A DNA stretch of 64,000 nucleotides from Thermosporothrix hazakensis (GTDB lineage: Bacteria > Chloroflexota > Ktedonobacteria > Ktedonobacterales > Ktedonobacteraceae). The DNA lies in contig NZ_QKUF01000009.1 in the NCBI RefSeq assembly GCF_003253565.1, positions 1-64,000 of the forward strand. The letters are read 5' to 3'. The position numbers were made by a program, and so were the translations under genes. A model generated the notes under the pieces. The model was not told where the DNA came from and did no database searches. It saw nothing but the letters and a program-made list of their open reading frames with translations. This document shows positions 35,962 to 44,531 of this stretch, piece by piece. The first letter of the stretch is position 1. Each line of letters starts with the position of its first letter.

Positions 35962-36375
35962 ATGATTCGTGGAATCGGCCATCTGGCATTACGCATTACC
36001 AACCTTGAGCGTTCCCTGGACTTTTATTGTGCTAAATTGGGTCTGAAAGAGGTCTTCCGGCTCGATCGCGAGGGACAGCCTTCGCCCTGGATTGTCTATT
36101 TACAGGTCGCGCATAACCAGTTCCTGGAGCTTTTCCCGGGAGAAGAGGCACAACATCTACCAGAAGGAAGCTTTCAGCATCTGTGCCTTGTCGTTGATGA
36201 TATGCAGGCAACGCTCAAAGAGCTTGAGAAGCGGGGTGTACCCATTGCCGGTGAGCCACAGCGCGGGCTGGACAACAACTGGCAATACTGGCTTAAGGAT
36301 CCCGATGGCAATCCGATTGAGTTGATGCAGATTGATCCATCATCTCCTCATGCAGCGGCTAACGCCCGCTGGTGA
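35962..36375 (+). CDS. VOC/glyoxalase superfamily protein
   Basis: A 137-residue single VOC unit with two beta-alpha-beta-beta-beta modules: GHLALRITNLERSLDFYCAKLG and, in the second half, HLCLVVDDMQATLKELEKRGV and LKDPDGNPIELMQ. Candidate metal ligands are H8, a Glu in FLELFPG, the second-half His and the final Glu, the usual glyoxalase I arrangement. It could be a lactoylglutathione-lyase-like or dioxygenase-like enzyme. GGAG precedes the ATG. A terminator follows. Confidence 0.87.
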   Translation: MIRGIGHLALRITNLERSLDFYCAKLGLKEVFRLDREGQPSPWIVYLQVAHNQFLELFPGEEAQHLPEGSFQHLCLVVDDMQATLKELEKRGVPIAGEPQRGLDNNWQYWLKDPDGNPIELMQIDPSSPHAAANARW

Positions 36376-36382
36376 GCAAGCT

Positions 36383-36415
36383 GAGAACCCGCCGCTCTGG
36401 CGGGCTCTCTTTTTT
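36383..36415 (+). terminator. Intrinsic terminator of the VOC gene
   Basis: GAGAACCCGCC and GGCGGGCTCTC form an 11-base stem with one mismatch, followed by TTTTTT. It starts 8 bp after the stop. Confidence 0.85.
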
Positions 36416-37247
36416 ATGGCAGTTTGCCTGAAATATGGGCTTTCGCGTAACCACCAGCATCGTGCTGAATGGGATACTTTCTGTGCGCCTTTTCGGCACG
36501 ACTGTAGAAGGTGTTCCCTGAGATCAGAAAGGCGATAATGGACAGGAATAGTATAGCCAGCATTCCCAGAATCAGTGCATCAAGGCCGCTGAAGAACCAT
36601 AACACGAACAAAAAGAAGAGGAAGGTACTCCATGTAATACATGAGAAAAAGATCAAAGTGTGTCGCTTGATCGATCGCTGTTCTGTGGGGGCGGTAAGAT
36701 GGGCAAGAAAGTTGCTCAGCAGGACGAGGCCGGAGAAAAGCAGCAGCGACAGAATAATCAGGCCTTTAAGCAGGGATTTGGGCTGTCCCGCCTCGTAAGG
36801 AATAACATTGATGATGCCATACATTACTATGACGTTGAAGGCGAAAAAGACCCACGAAGCAACCGAGAGAAACAGGATGCTCATCCGGGTGTTGAAACTA
36901 TTCCTCAAGCGCAGATATTTGCTGCATAGTTCGGGATAGAATGGCGCGTTGGCCAGCCCTACAAACAGGCTGAAGAGACCGAGCATAATCGAAGTACAGA
37001 ACAGGCTTGTTCCTGTACCCGGGCTTGGCGAGATCGGCGCGACGTACTGATAAAGCTCCCAGGTGACAAGAAAGATCAGCCATGAGATTACCGAACCTGC
37101 GCCTATGATGATACGCCAGACCGATGATGTGGAGCGCTGTTCGTCAATCTTTTCACTGGGAGAGGAGGCTTGAGGCATCGGTTCACGCTCTTCATGCTGT
37201 TTTTCTCTGCCATTTTCCTCGAAATACTGCATCTCCTGCTCTTGCAT
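36414..37247 (-). CDS. Multi-pass membrane protein, unknown function
   Basis: A 277-residue protein with a charged, Glu-rich N-terminal cytoplasmic segment (about 1-42) and about six membrane helices, rich in Phe and Leu. No known family motif. AAAGGA precedes the ATG at 37247. The stop overlaps the T-run of the terminator from the convergent VOC gene. Confidence 0.65.
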   Translation of the reverse strand: MQEQEMQYFEENGREKQHEEREPMPQASSPSEKIDEQRSTSSVWRIIIGAGSVISWLIFLVTWELYQYVAPISPSPGTGTSLFCTSIMLGLFSLFVGLANAPFYPELCSKYLRLRNSFNTRMSILFLSVASWVFFAFNVIVMYGIINVIPYEAGQPKSLLKGLIILSLLLFSGLVLLSNFLAHLTAPTEQRSIKRHTLIFFSCITWSTFLFFLFVLWFFSGLDALILGMLAILFLSIIAFLISGNTFYSRAEKAHRKYPIQHDAGGYAKAHISGKLP

Positions 37248-37702
37248 TGCTGATTCCTTTCCTCAAAAGTCAGATGGTATGCTTTTTCTGTAGCGTCTGT
37301 GTATTTTCTTCCGATTATCGTTTCCGGGATCTTCGCTACCGAAGAGCTGTACTGCTTTCAGTATAAATGATTCTACCTGCAAAGCGCAATTACACATCCT
37401 TTTTGGACTATAGTGCAGTGTCAGGACTGTTCGATTATAGCGACATCGAGTCATCTGCTACATGCAATGGAACCCGTGAACTGCTTGCTTTACCGGAAAG
37501 GAGTAGTAAACCTTTTCTCCCACTTCCGAATCTATGCGGTTCGGGTAAGCGGTCGAAAGAAAGGAGGAGAGGAATTGAGGTGGGGGAGTATATTACAGGT
37601 ATCATGCTTATGATGGAGTTATTCTTTTACAGGAGCGACCTGGAGTGGAGGGAGCGTAGAAAAGGAAAAAGAAGGGCCGGTTTCCCGGTCCCTCCTTCGA
37701 GC
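37248..37702. other. Intergenic region
   Basis: About 455 bp with no supported gene. It should hold the promoter of the minus-strand membrane protein gene (left end) and carries the terminator of the GH20 gene at the right end. A 151-codon open frame on the plus strand runs into the GH20 gene antisense and lacks a binding site. Confidence 0.55.
37660..37692 (-). terminator. Intrinsic terminator of the GH20 gene
   Basis: On the minus strand GGGACCGG, loop GAAA, CCGGCCC (bulged A) is followed by TTCTTTTTCC. It starts 11 bp after the stop at 37703. Confidence 0.78.
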
Positions 37703-39274
37703 TTATGCTTTGTCAAGCGTGTAGCCGGGAGCGTGTCCTACCTGTGCCATGATCGGCTGGAAGGCCTCGTAGCTCTCGACCAGCCTGGGAGATCCCCAGT
37801 TTTTCTGAGCCAGCGCCCGTAATGATCCCTGAATATCTTTTGTGATTTGTTGCTCTGGAACCAGTTCGGGAACATCACACCAGATATGCAGCTTTGCGCC
37901 GAGATTAAGGTGATGATTCGGCTCGATGACATGATTTTCCTGGAACATATGAGGCTCAAAGCGCTCATAGAGCTTCACAGGGTCAGCGTGATGCACACCG
38001 TTCTCGGTCAGGATATAGTACAGGTCATCGTAGCTGCTGTTGACGATTTGTGAGCCGCCTGCCACGATTGCTTCAGGCAGCAGGCCAAACGTACGCCAGT
38101 GATCAAAGATGATATCGGAGTCAATCGTAACTGCGGAACCGCCATGCAGGCCATCACTCCAGGCGCGAGTGATCTTGCCATGAGACTTGATGAGCTTGTT
38201 TGCCCAGTTCACAAAGCCAAGATAGGCGTCGCGTCCATTGGCAGTGGGCCCGTAGGTTTTGCGGGCATATTCGAGCAATTTAGGATAATTCTCATAATTA
38301 TCGAACAATAAATACTCATCGGCGCCCACATGCCAGTACGGTCCCGGGAAGAGATCGAGATATTCTTCAATGATCTCTTTAGCCAGCTCATAGGCTGCCG
38401 GGTTGCTCAGGTCGATGTCACCAACACGGCGCATCTTATCGGGGTCTTTGGCGAGGTAATCCGGGCGGCGTTCCAGGATCAATTCATCTGGCCCTTGCTC
38501 GCCGGGAATGCGGTTCTCTAGCGGGCCGGTAAGCTGAAGCTCGGGGTGTTTGGCAAGGATGGGCTGCATATGGGCAGGCATATCGATTTCAGGAATAATC
38601 GTAATATAATAATCCTGTGCCAGCTTCACCAGCTCTCGGATCTGGGCTTTGGTGTAGTGCTCGGGGGAGGTAATTTCCGGGTGCGTCTCGCTTTCCAGGC
38701 GGAAGCCGTGGGTATCAGTCAGATGCAACTGGAAGACGTTATATTTAAAATACGCCAGTTCGCGGATGTGGTTCTCAAGCCATTCGATCGAGAAGAACTT
38801 GCGCCCGACATCAACCATCAAAGCGCGCTGCGGATAATCGGGCCAGTCGCGAGCCTCACCGCCACGAATCGTATAATCCTGCGTGAGAAGCTGAAGCAGT
38901 GTCCGTGTGCCGTAGAAAACGCCGCTCTCTGTGCGGGCGTTGATCGTCACAACCTCGGCAACGTTCAACAGGTAGCCCTCTTCACCGAGGCTGGCGTCAA
39001 TATCTTGCAGGGCAAGCACGATGTCCCCGTTTTGTGGCGCTGCTTCAACGATAGCCAGGGTATAGCCGCTCAAGCGCTCCAGATCCTGCGCCAGGACACC
39101 TGCAACCTGGCTGAGTTCCGGGATGGAGATAATGCGGGTCTGTGCGCTAAAGGTGTAGGTTGCTTCCGGTCGGCTGTTCCATGCTTTTAACGCAGGAATC
39201 GTGAACGGACGGGAAGGAGCTTCGTCAGCGAAAAGCGCCTTGTTCTGACTGAGGCTCTCGTCTAGAATGCTCAT
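37703..39274 (-). CDS. Glycoside hydrolase family 20 beta-N-acetylhexosaminidase
   Basis: The 523-residue enzyme has an N-terminal GH20b-like domain (about 20-145) and a TIM barrel beginning ALMVDVGRKFFSIEWL. It has the diagnostic WHVGADEYL near residue 315, where the Asp-Glu pair stabilises the substrate acetamido group and donates the proton (usual motif HIGGDE, here HVGADE), and a late Trp/Asp pair (HIWCD). It removes terminal GlcNAc/GalNAc. No signal peptide is visible, so it probably acts on imported chito-oligosaccharides or wall fragments. AAGGAG lies upstream of the ATG. Confidence 0.92.
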   Translation of the reverse strand: MSILDESLSQNKALFADEAPSRPFTIPALKAWNSRPEATYTFSAQTRIISIPELSQVAGVLAQDLERLSGYTLAIVEAAPQNGDIVLALQDIDASLGEEGYLLNVAEVVTINARTESGVFYGTRTLLQLLTQDYTIRGGEARDWPDYPQRALMVDVGRKFFSIEWLENHIRELAYFKYNVFQLHLTDTHGFRLESETHPEITSPEHYTKAQIRELVKLAQDYYITIIPEIDMPAHMQPILAKHPELQLTGPLENRIPGEQGPDELILERRPDYLAKDPDKMRRVGDIDLSNPAAYELAKEIIEEYLDLFPGPYWHVGADEYLLFDNYENYPKLLEYARKTYGPTANGRDAYLGFVNWANKLIKSHGKITRAWSDGLHGGSAVTIDSDIIFDHWRTFGLLPEAIVAGGSQIVNSSYDDLYYILTENGVHHADPVKLYERFEPHMFQENHVIEPNHHLNLGAKLHIWCDVPELVPEQQITKDIQGSLRALAQKNWGSPRLVESYEAFQPIMAQVGHAPGYTLDKA

Positions 39275-39340
39275 TTAAGAAATGACTCCTTGTAAGTAAA
39301 CCTTTTCTCGAAATGCTATTATAGCTTATTTCTTGAGGTT

Positions 39341-39823
39341 TTAGAAGTCTGAAGTCCCGGGATTCCTGCCAACCTTTTTCCGGGCAAGCATTCCCTGTCC
39401 AATGAAAACGCGCCCTGCCTGCGGAAGAGAGCCCGAGGGATAGCGGGAGATCATGAGGCGAACGCACTCCTGTATAGCGCTTGCCCAGGCCTCTTTCAGT
39501 TCTTCGGACCATTGCGGATCAAATTGAGCAAGCGTTGCCAGCAGGGTTGAGCCGAAAGCAGGGTAATCGCGAGGTGGAATCTGGAGCTCTGCATGCAGAA
39601 GGCCGAGGTCGTGAAAGCGCTTTTCGGGTTGGACGCCCTGATCAAAGCTGCTTGCCAGCTCACCCAGAAAGGCGATGAGGTCTCTTTTGTGCTTCTCCAT
39701 ATCGACGCCGGTAAAGAAGGGGGTGAGTTGCGGATACTGCGACAGTAAATCGCGGGAGAAAGTGTCGGCAAACTCGTTTTGCTGACGGCTGATACGTAGA
39801 AAACTTTTCTGTAGTGATGGCAT
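39341..39823 (-). CDS. Single-domain globin (bacterial haemoglobin-like)
   Basis: A 160-residue protein with the globin helix pattern of Vitreoscilla-type haemoglobins: an A/B region (QNEFADTFSRDLLSQYP), PFFTGVDMEKHK, and the F helix HDLGLLHAELQIPPRDYPAFGSTLLATL in pieces with H77 as candidate proximal haem ligand, then the H helix (SEELKEAWASAIQECVRLMI). A short unconserved tail follows. It has no flavoreductase domain. The ATG at 39823 has GAGGAG five bases upstream. Role probably oxygen or NO binding (inference from family). Confidence 0.82.
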   Translation of the reverse strand: MPSLQKSFLRISRQQNEFADTFSRDLLSQYPQLTPFFTGVDMEKHKRDLIAFLGELASSFDQGVQPEKRFHDLGLLHAELQIPPRDYPAFGSTLLATLAQFDPQWSEELKEAWASAIQECVRLMISRYPSGSLPQAGRVFIGQGMLARKKVGRNPGTSDF

Positions 39824-39966
39824 GGAGCTCCTCTTTCTTCCTGGCATTTCTTTCAATTCTCCTCTATTCTACTCTTTTTCTGGTGTTTGTCGAGGGTAGT
39901 ATTTCTTCCTATTCGCTTGCGTTTCCTTGCACAGGGGGCATATTCTCCATATACGAAAGGAGTAGT

Positions 39967-41565
39967 ATGTCATCGTACATATGCAGGCATTGCCAGACTC
40001 CTCAGCCTCCAGATGCGCAGTTCTGTATGAATTGCGGTCGGCTGCTTCATGAACCTGAACAGGAAATGGTAACGCTGATCGTGACGCGTGCGGAGATGGA
40101 GGAGCAGGCCGAGGCAACCGAGAAGATGACGGCTGTGCACCCACAGAGCAGCCAGTTGCCTTCACCGACAGCAGTGCAACACGTGAAGTCAACCACGCTG
40201 CCGCCTCCGGTGGCTCGCAGCGGTACCTATGGCCCTCTGCCGCCGAGCTTCCAGCCGAGCAGGCAGCCTCTCCCTTCGGTGCAGTCGCTGCTGCTGAGGC
40301 CGTGGATGCGCTTCCTGTTGGTGGTGCTGATCTTTTTACTACTTTTCGGGATTATCACGCAATTTTTGCCGGGGAATCCTCTTAGTCTGGTGGAACTCAC
40401 CGACCGCTTGTTTGGTGCGAAACGGATTGTGCTGCTGGCCGGCGATGGCCTCTATAATCTGGATTCCGACAGCGGAGAGTTGAAATGGAAGCAGGCGCTT
40501 CCCGGGCTGAACGAGTCTACCCGGCTGCTGGTCCAGGATGGAACCGTATACCTGCTTGGAAGTCAGCTTAGCACCTATGACCTGCGTTCTGGACAGCCAA
40601 AATGGAGCCTGAAGCTGGCACAGAGTGAGAGCCATGATCTGGCGGTTACGGATGGGGCTGTCTTCGTACGGCAGGGCCAGACGCTGGCGGCCTACGCTGC
40701 TGATAGTGGGGTGTTGCTCTGGAAAAAGGAGCTTCCGGGCGAGGTCGGACGTATGAAGCCTCTCGGGGAATTTCTCTGTGTGGTCTTTGAGAACAAATTG
40801 GTGGTTGTTGGGACGAAGGATGGTGCAATGAAAAGCTATGCGCTGGGGGAGGCTGGCGAGTGGAGTATTGAAGGAGCGCTTGGTCATACACTTATTCTCA
40901 AAAAGAGTACCTATACTGAAAAAGATGAAGAACTTCTCGGGTTTGATGTGGAGGCAGCAAAGATAGCGTGGAAGCTACCGAGCAAGGGATCAACCGATCT
41001 CCTGACGGTCTCGAAAGATCGCTTCTATGTGATAAGCGAGATCGACCGGAAATATGAGGTGCATAGCCACAATCGTGAGGGCCAGCTTCAATGGAGTTTT
41101 CCATTGCAAGATTCTGCCAGGCGGTTTGTCTTGCGCTCTCAGGATGCTGACGCCCTGTATCAGTTTGCAGAAGGAACGCTGTATGCGTGGAGCCTGGAAG
41201 ACGGACACCAGCTCTGGAAGGTTGCTTCGGGCATCTATAAAAAAGACGAAGTGAACGAGTCAGGGTATACAGATGGCTCGGTCATTGTGTACTCGGATGG
41301 AGATTCGGTGATTGGCTTTCAAGCGGCTGATGGCCAGAAGAAGTGGACGGTGCCCTCGCTGGCAATTACCGGGACAAACAACCGGAAATATACAGGTCTG
41401 GGTGAGCAGGAAGGCGTTCTGCTCTTCGGCGAAGCGGACGCCCAGGGCAACCTGGCGCCTGCTGGAAAAACCGGTGTGACGCTTGGTCGTCTGAACACTG
41501 AAACTGGGGCCGCGCAGTGGAAGATCACGCTTGAGAAGAGTCTGTATACCTGGGCCATCGGATAA
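39967..41565 (+). CDS. Zinc-ribbon, single-pass membrane protein with PQQ-type propeller
   Basis: A 532-residue protein: a zinc ribbon with C6-x2-C9...C20-x2-C23, a Pro/Gln-rich disordered linker, one membrane helix (about 118-142), then an extracytoplasmic propeller of PQQ/BamB-like repeats (YNLDSDSGELKWKQAL, YDLRSGQPKWSLKL, YAADSGVLLWKKEL, WSLEDGHQLWKV). The layout of cytoplasmic ribbon and external propeller recurs in actinobacteria and Chloroflexota; function unknown, perhaps wall or protein-surface sensing. The ATG at 39967 has AAAGGAG upstream; a longer frame from 39814 is antisense to the globin start. Confidence 0.8.
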   Translation: MSSYICRHCQTPQPPDAQFCMNCGRLLHEPEQEMVTLIVTRAEMEEQAEATEKMTAVHPQSSQLPSPTAVQHVKSTTLPPPVARSGTYGPLPPSFQPSRQPLPSVQSLLLRPWMRFLLVVLIFLLLFGIITQFLPGNPLSLVELTDRLFGAKRIVLLAGDGLYNLDSDSGELKWKQALPGLNESTRLLVQDGTVYLLGSQLSTYDLRSGQPKWSLKLAQSESHDLAVTDGAVFVRQGQTLAAYAADSGVLLWKKELPGEVGRMKPLGEFLCVVFENKLVVVGTKDGAMKSYALGEAGEWSIEGALGHTLILKKSTYTEKDEELLGFDVEAAKIAWKLPSKGSTDLLTVSKDRFYVISEIDRKYEVHSHNREGQLQWSFPLQDSARRFVLRSQDADALYQFAEGTLYAWSLEDGHQLWKVASGIYKKDEVNESGYTDGSVIVYSDGDSVIGFQAADGQKKWTVPSLAITGTNNRKYTGLGEQEGVLLFGEADAQGNLAPAGKTGVTLGRLNTETGAAQWKITLEKSLYTWAIG

Positions 41566-41922
41566 GTTTTTATGTATTATCGGTATAATTGCCGTCGTAA
41601 GCTCATATGTGAGCCTGCGGCGGCTCTTTTTTCTTCCCCTATAGCTTCTCCATTTTATGAGGCAGGCCCGGGAAAAAGAGCTTGTCTCTCAGTAAAACGT
41701 TCTATATCCAAATTCTCTGTATCATGCTCTCTTCTGATGACCTCTCCCGATTTTCAAGTATCTGATTGTACACGATAGTTGACAGGGATTGAGGCCGCTG
41801 GAAAGTGGGCCCGAGAACGCCAGGAGCCCTGAAGCCCGAGAATGGAGCCACGTTATGGACAAAGCACTTTGATGATTTGATCTTTTGCCTCCTCATCTGA
41901 CGCGTTTCGGGTCGTCGCAAGC
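41566..41922. other. Intergenic region bounded by two copies of a hairpin repeat
   Basis: About 357 bp between convergent genes. Hairpin repeat copies at 41591-41624 and 41911-41944, in the same orientation, bracket 286 bp in which I see no gene. Confidence 0.6.
41591..41624 (+). terminator. Hairpin repeat copy 1, likely terminator
   Basis: A 34-base near-palindrome with about 14 paired bases (outer stem GCCG...CGGC, inner GCTCA...TGAGC) is followed directly by TCTTTTTTC, so it should terminate the propeller gene 25 bp upstream. It is 29/34 identical to the copy at 41911. Confidence 0.72.
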
Positions 41923-41944
41923 TCATGGGTGAGCCTGCGGCGAC
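41911..41944. repeat. Hairpin repeat copy 2, overlapping the end of thiE
   Basis: Same hairpin as at 41591, with C-G replaced by T-A at pairing positions 2 and 33, a compensatory change, and a U-G pair improved to C-G. Its right part encodes the last residues and stop of thiE. No T-tract follows on either strand. Confidence 0.6.
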
Positions 41945-42588
41945 TGCTTTGCTGCCTGGATCGTGGTCAGCAGCTCTCTGGTGGCCGCGGTAATATCATC
42001 GGCGGCGACTACAGCAGTGATAACGGCGATTCCAGCGGCCCCGGCACGGATGATCTCGGGCGCATTGGTTGCGGTCAATCCGCCGATGGCGACAAGTGGT
42101 GTCGGGAAGCGGGCCGCGAGCGTCGAAATCAGCTTCGCACCGATCGCTGGACCGGCATCCAGCTTACCGCGTGTCGCAAAGATCGGCCCCACTCCCAGGT
42201 AATCGGCCCCATCTTTGATCGCACCAAGCGCCTCATCCAGAGTGCCGGCCGATACTCCCAGAATGCGCTGAGGGCCCAGAATCTGCCTGGCGAGCGGCGC
42301 GGGCATATCGTCCTGCCCGACATGCGCCCCGTCAGCATCGACGGCGACAGCGACATCAACGCGATCATTGACAATCAGCAAAGCATTATAGGCGCGGGTC
42401 AACTCGCGTAAGGCCTGCCCCTGTTCGATCAGCTCGCGGGTTGAAGCGAGTTTGTCACGTAACTGTATCACAGTCGCGCCGCCTTCCAGAGCCGCCCGAG
42501 CGACCGTCACCGTGTCGCGTCCTCGTGACCATTCGCGATCGGTGAGCACATGCAGCGTCAACCGATGTGCAAGTGCTGCTCTATTCAT
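41923..42588 (-). CDS. thiE: Thiamine-phosphate synthase
   Basis: The 221-residue TIM-barrel enzyme joins HMP-pyrophosphate and thiazole phosphate to thiamine phosphate. Motifs: VIQLRDK (pyrophosphate), LLIVNDRVDVA, GAHVGQDDMP, LGVSAGT, YLGVGPIF and a C-terminal GGL..AGAAGIAVI phosphate loop. Length is normal. Its ATG overlaps the thiM stop by four bases, so translation is coupled. Last gene of the riboswitch-controlled thiD-thiM-thiE operon. Confidence 0.96.
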   Translation of the reverse strand: MNRAALAHRLTLHVLTDREWSRGRDTVTVARAALEGGATVIQLRDKLASTRELIEQGQALRELTRAYNALLIVNDRVDVAVAVDADGAHVGQDDMPAPLARQILGPQRILGVSAGTLDEALGAIKDGADYLGVGPIFATRGKLDAGPAIGAKLISTLAARFPTPLVAIGGLTATNAPEIIRAGAAGIAVITAVVAADDITAATRELLTTIQAAKQSPQAHP

Positions 42589-43400
42589 GATGCAAAGCTC
42601 ACTTTCTGGGCCTGTAAGAGTGCCTCTGGTTCCAGCGCAGCGACCGCATCAAAGAGATGAGCGCGGAATGTTCCCGGGCCAGCGGCGGTGCTTGCAGCCT
42701 GCTCGCCTGCGACCCCCATCACGAGCAGCCCCGCTATTGCTGCCTGCCAGGCGTCTCGTTCCACGGCCAGGAATGCGCCGATCACGGTGGTTGCCATGCA
42801 GCCGCTTCCCGTAATCGAGGCAAGCAGCGGGTGGCCGTTCCCGACGGTGGCGAGCCGTTCGCCATTGCTGATGACATCCTGCGCGCCTGTGATCGCGACG
42901 GTACAGCCAAACATGCGCGCTGCCTGCTGGACCAGCACGGGACGCTCGACGGCCACCGAAATCGATTCAACGCCCCGGGTCTCGCTCTCCACACCGATGA
43001 GCGTGCCGATCTCCGCCGCGTTGCCACGCAGAACGGTAATTTTGAGCTCCGAGAGCAGCCGGAGAGCGCTTTCCGTTCGCAGGCGCGTCGCCCCGGCTCC
43101 CACAGGATCCAGAATGATGGGGATGTCAAGCGCGTTGGCGCGTTTCCCGGCACGGAGCATCGCCTCGATCTGGGCGGGAACGAGCGTTCCAATGTTCAGG
43201 ACCAGCGCCCCGGCCTGCGAGACCATTTCTTCAACTTCTTCACTCGCATGGGCCATGACTGGTAGCGCCCCCAGAGCGAGAGTCATGTTCGCTGTATCGT
43301 TCATCACTACCTGATTGGTGATATGGTGCAGCAGCGGCTTCTGCGCGCGGATTCGCGGGAGCAGGTGTACAAGTTGTTGAATGAATGTATCTTTGTGCAT
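42585..43400 (-). CDS. thiM: Hydroxyethylthiazole kinase
   Basis: The 271-residue ribokinase-fold enzyme phosphorylates the thiazole alcohol for reuse in thiamine synthesis. Signatures: PLLHHITNQVVMNDTANMTLA (in pieces), GALVLNIGTL, IILDPVGAGATRLR, VLRGNAAEI, and TGSGCMATT as the catalytic anion hole. It starts 6 bp after thiD and overlaps thiE. Together with ThiD and ThiE this marks a salvage operon; no thiC, thiG or thiO is present here. Confidence 0.96.
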   Translation of the reverse strand: MHKDTFIQQLVHLLPRIRAQKPLLHHITNQVVMNDTANMTLALGALPVMAHASEEVEEMVSQAGALVLNIGTLVPAQIEAMLRAGKRANALDIPIILDPVGAGATRLRTESALRLLSELKITVLRGNAAEIGTLIGVESETRGVESISVAVERPVLVQQAARMFGCTVAITGAQDVISNGERLATVGNGHPLLASITGSGCMATTVIGAFLAVERDAWQAAIAGLLVMGVAGEQAASTAAGPGTFRAHLFDAVAALEPEALLQAQKVSFAS

Positions 43401-43406
43401 ACGTTG

Positions 43407-44240
43407 TTATTCCCCGATTTGGCTGACGGCGGTTGAGAGTACGGCGGGAAGGGCCGGGGCGTGAAGCCAGAAATGATTGACCGGTCCATGCCCGTGACCG
43501 ATTCCCGGCGCATGACGCAACGCTTCGGTGATATACTGCTTGGCTGCATAGACGGCGTCGTACACCGAAGAACCGCGAGCAAGGAAGGCCGCAATTGCTG
43601 CCGAGAAAGTGCAGCCCGTTCCGTGAGTGTGTGGCGTGTCGATGCGTTCGGCGCGAAACTCGGAGAAGTGGCTTCCATCAAAGTAGATATCAATCGGATC
43701 GCCGAGCGCGTGTCCCCCTTTGACGACCACATGGCGCGGCCCCTGATCGTGGATGATGCGCGCTGCTTCACGCATCTCTTCCAGCGAGGTGATGCGCTTG
43801 CCGATCAGCGTTTCGGCCTCAGGCAGGTTGGGGGTGACGACTTCTGCCAGCGGCAGCAGGACCGAACGCAACGTCGATACCGCTTCATCCTGCAACAGCG
43901 GATCCCCTCCTTTTGCGCGCATTACCGGATCGATCACAAGACGCAGGTTCCACTTGCGCACGCTGGCTGCAACGGCCTCGATCAGCGGGGAGCTGGCAAG
44001 CATGCCCGTTTTGGCGCTGTCGGTTCCGATATCCTCCATGATAGCGTCTATTTGTTCTGTCACCAACGTCGTGGGCATTTCCAGCACATCGCGAACCCCG
44101 AGCGTGTTCTGAACGGTGATGGCTGTAATGGCGGAGGTCCCATAGACATCAAGCGCGGCAAATGTTTTCAGATCTGCCTGAATGCCTGCCCCGGCTCCTG
44201 AGTCGGAACCGGCGATTGTCATGGCGCGAGGTTGTTTCAT
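43407..44240 (-). CDS. thiD: Hydroxymethylpyrimidine (phosphate) kinase
   Basis: The 277-residue bifunctional HMP/HMP-P kinase starts MKQPRAMTIAGSDSGAGAGIQADLK (read in pieces) and has VIDPVMRAKGG, HVVVKGGH and HTHGTGCTFSAAI, the ATP/anion-hole motif. The ATG at 44240 follows GAGAGGAAC; the frame is open further upstream only because it crosses the riboswitch. First gene of the operon, about 40 bp after the riboswitch terminator. Confidence 0.96.
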   Translation of the reverse strand: MKQPRAMTIAGSDSGAGAGIQADLKTFAALDVYGTSAITAITVQNTLGVRDVLEMPTTLVTEQIDAIMEDIGTDSAKTGMLASSPLIEAVAASVRKWNLRLVIDPVMRAKGGDPLLQDEAVSTLRSVLLPLAEVVTPNLPEAETLIGKRITSLEEMREAARIIHDQGPRHVVVKGGHALGDPIDIYFDGSHFSEFRAERIDTPHTHGTGCTFSAAIAAFLARGSSVYDAVYAAKQYITEALRHAPGIGHGHGPVNHFWLHAPALPAVLSTAVSQIGE

Positions 44241-44278
44241 GGTTTTTGTTCCTCTCGGTGTGCGGGCTGCTATGGGAA

Positions 44279-44312
44279 CAAAAAAAGACACTGGCAAAGG
44301 GCCAGCGTCTTG
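44279..44312 (-). terminator. Riboswitch-controlled terminator before thiD
   Basis: On the minus strand AGACGCTGGC pairs with GCCAGTGTCT (one G-U pair) followed by TTTTTT. Its 5' arm (CGCTGGC) is exactly complementary to GCCAGCG in the 3' part of the TPP aptamer, giving the alternative antiterminator pairing. Confidence 0.88.
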
Positions 44313-44333
44313 CTGTTGTTCTGTACGAAAGAA

Positions 44334-44420
44334 TCCCTTCGCTGGCATTATCCAGAGCAGGTTATATCGGTCGGTGGCGAGAATGGGCCACCCTCTCAGC
44401 CTGGCTTTCCCAAGCTCCCG
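44334..44420 (-). ncRNA. TPP riboswitch (THI element)
   Basis: The minus strand carries the conserved TPP aptamer parts in order: GGGAGC at the 5' end, CTGAGAGGG, a variable P3 arm (GGTGGC...GCCACC), then ACCTGCTCTGGATAATGCC (19 bases) and AGCGAAGGGA. It is followed by an intrinsic terminator with a competing antiterminator, so thiamine pyrophosphate should stop transcription of thiD-thiM-thiE. Confidence 0.96.
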
Positions 44421-44457
44421 CAATCTCTTTTGCAAAAGAACGATCTATCTTCAGTTG

Positions 44458-44486
44458 TTTATAACATAGGGAAATAGCGGCGTCAA
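44458..44486 (-). promoter_or_regulatory. Promoter of the thi operon
   Basis: TTGACG (44486-44481) and TATAAA (44463-44458) on the minus strand with 17-bp spacing, about 40 bp upstream of the riboswitch. Confidence 0.75.
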
Positions 44487-44531
44487 GTCACTCGGGTAAG
44501 CCGAGCCATATCACGCCGCGCGTGAAGCCCG

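Noticed and set aside
37367..37822. 151-codon plus-strand open frame
   Set aside because: It crosses the GH20 terminator and runs antisense into that gene; no binding site and no recognisable protein pattern.
41625..41910. Segment between hairpin repeats as an insertion sequence
   Set aside because: No transposase frame, no target-site duplication seen, and the flanking repeats are in direct orientation.
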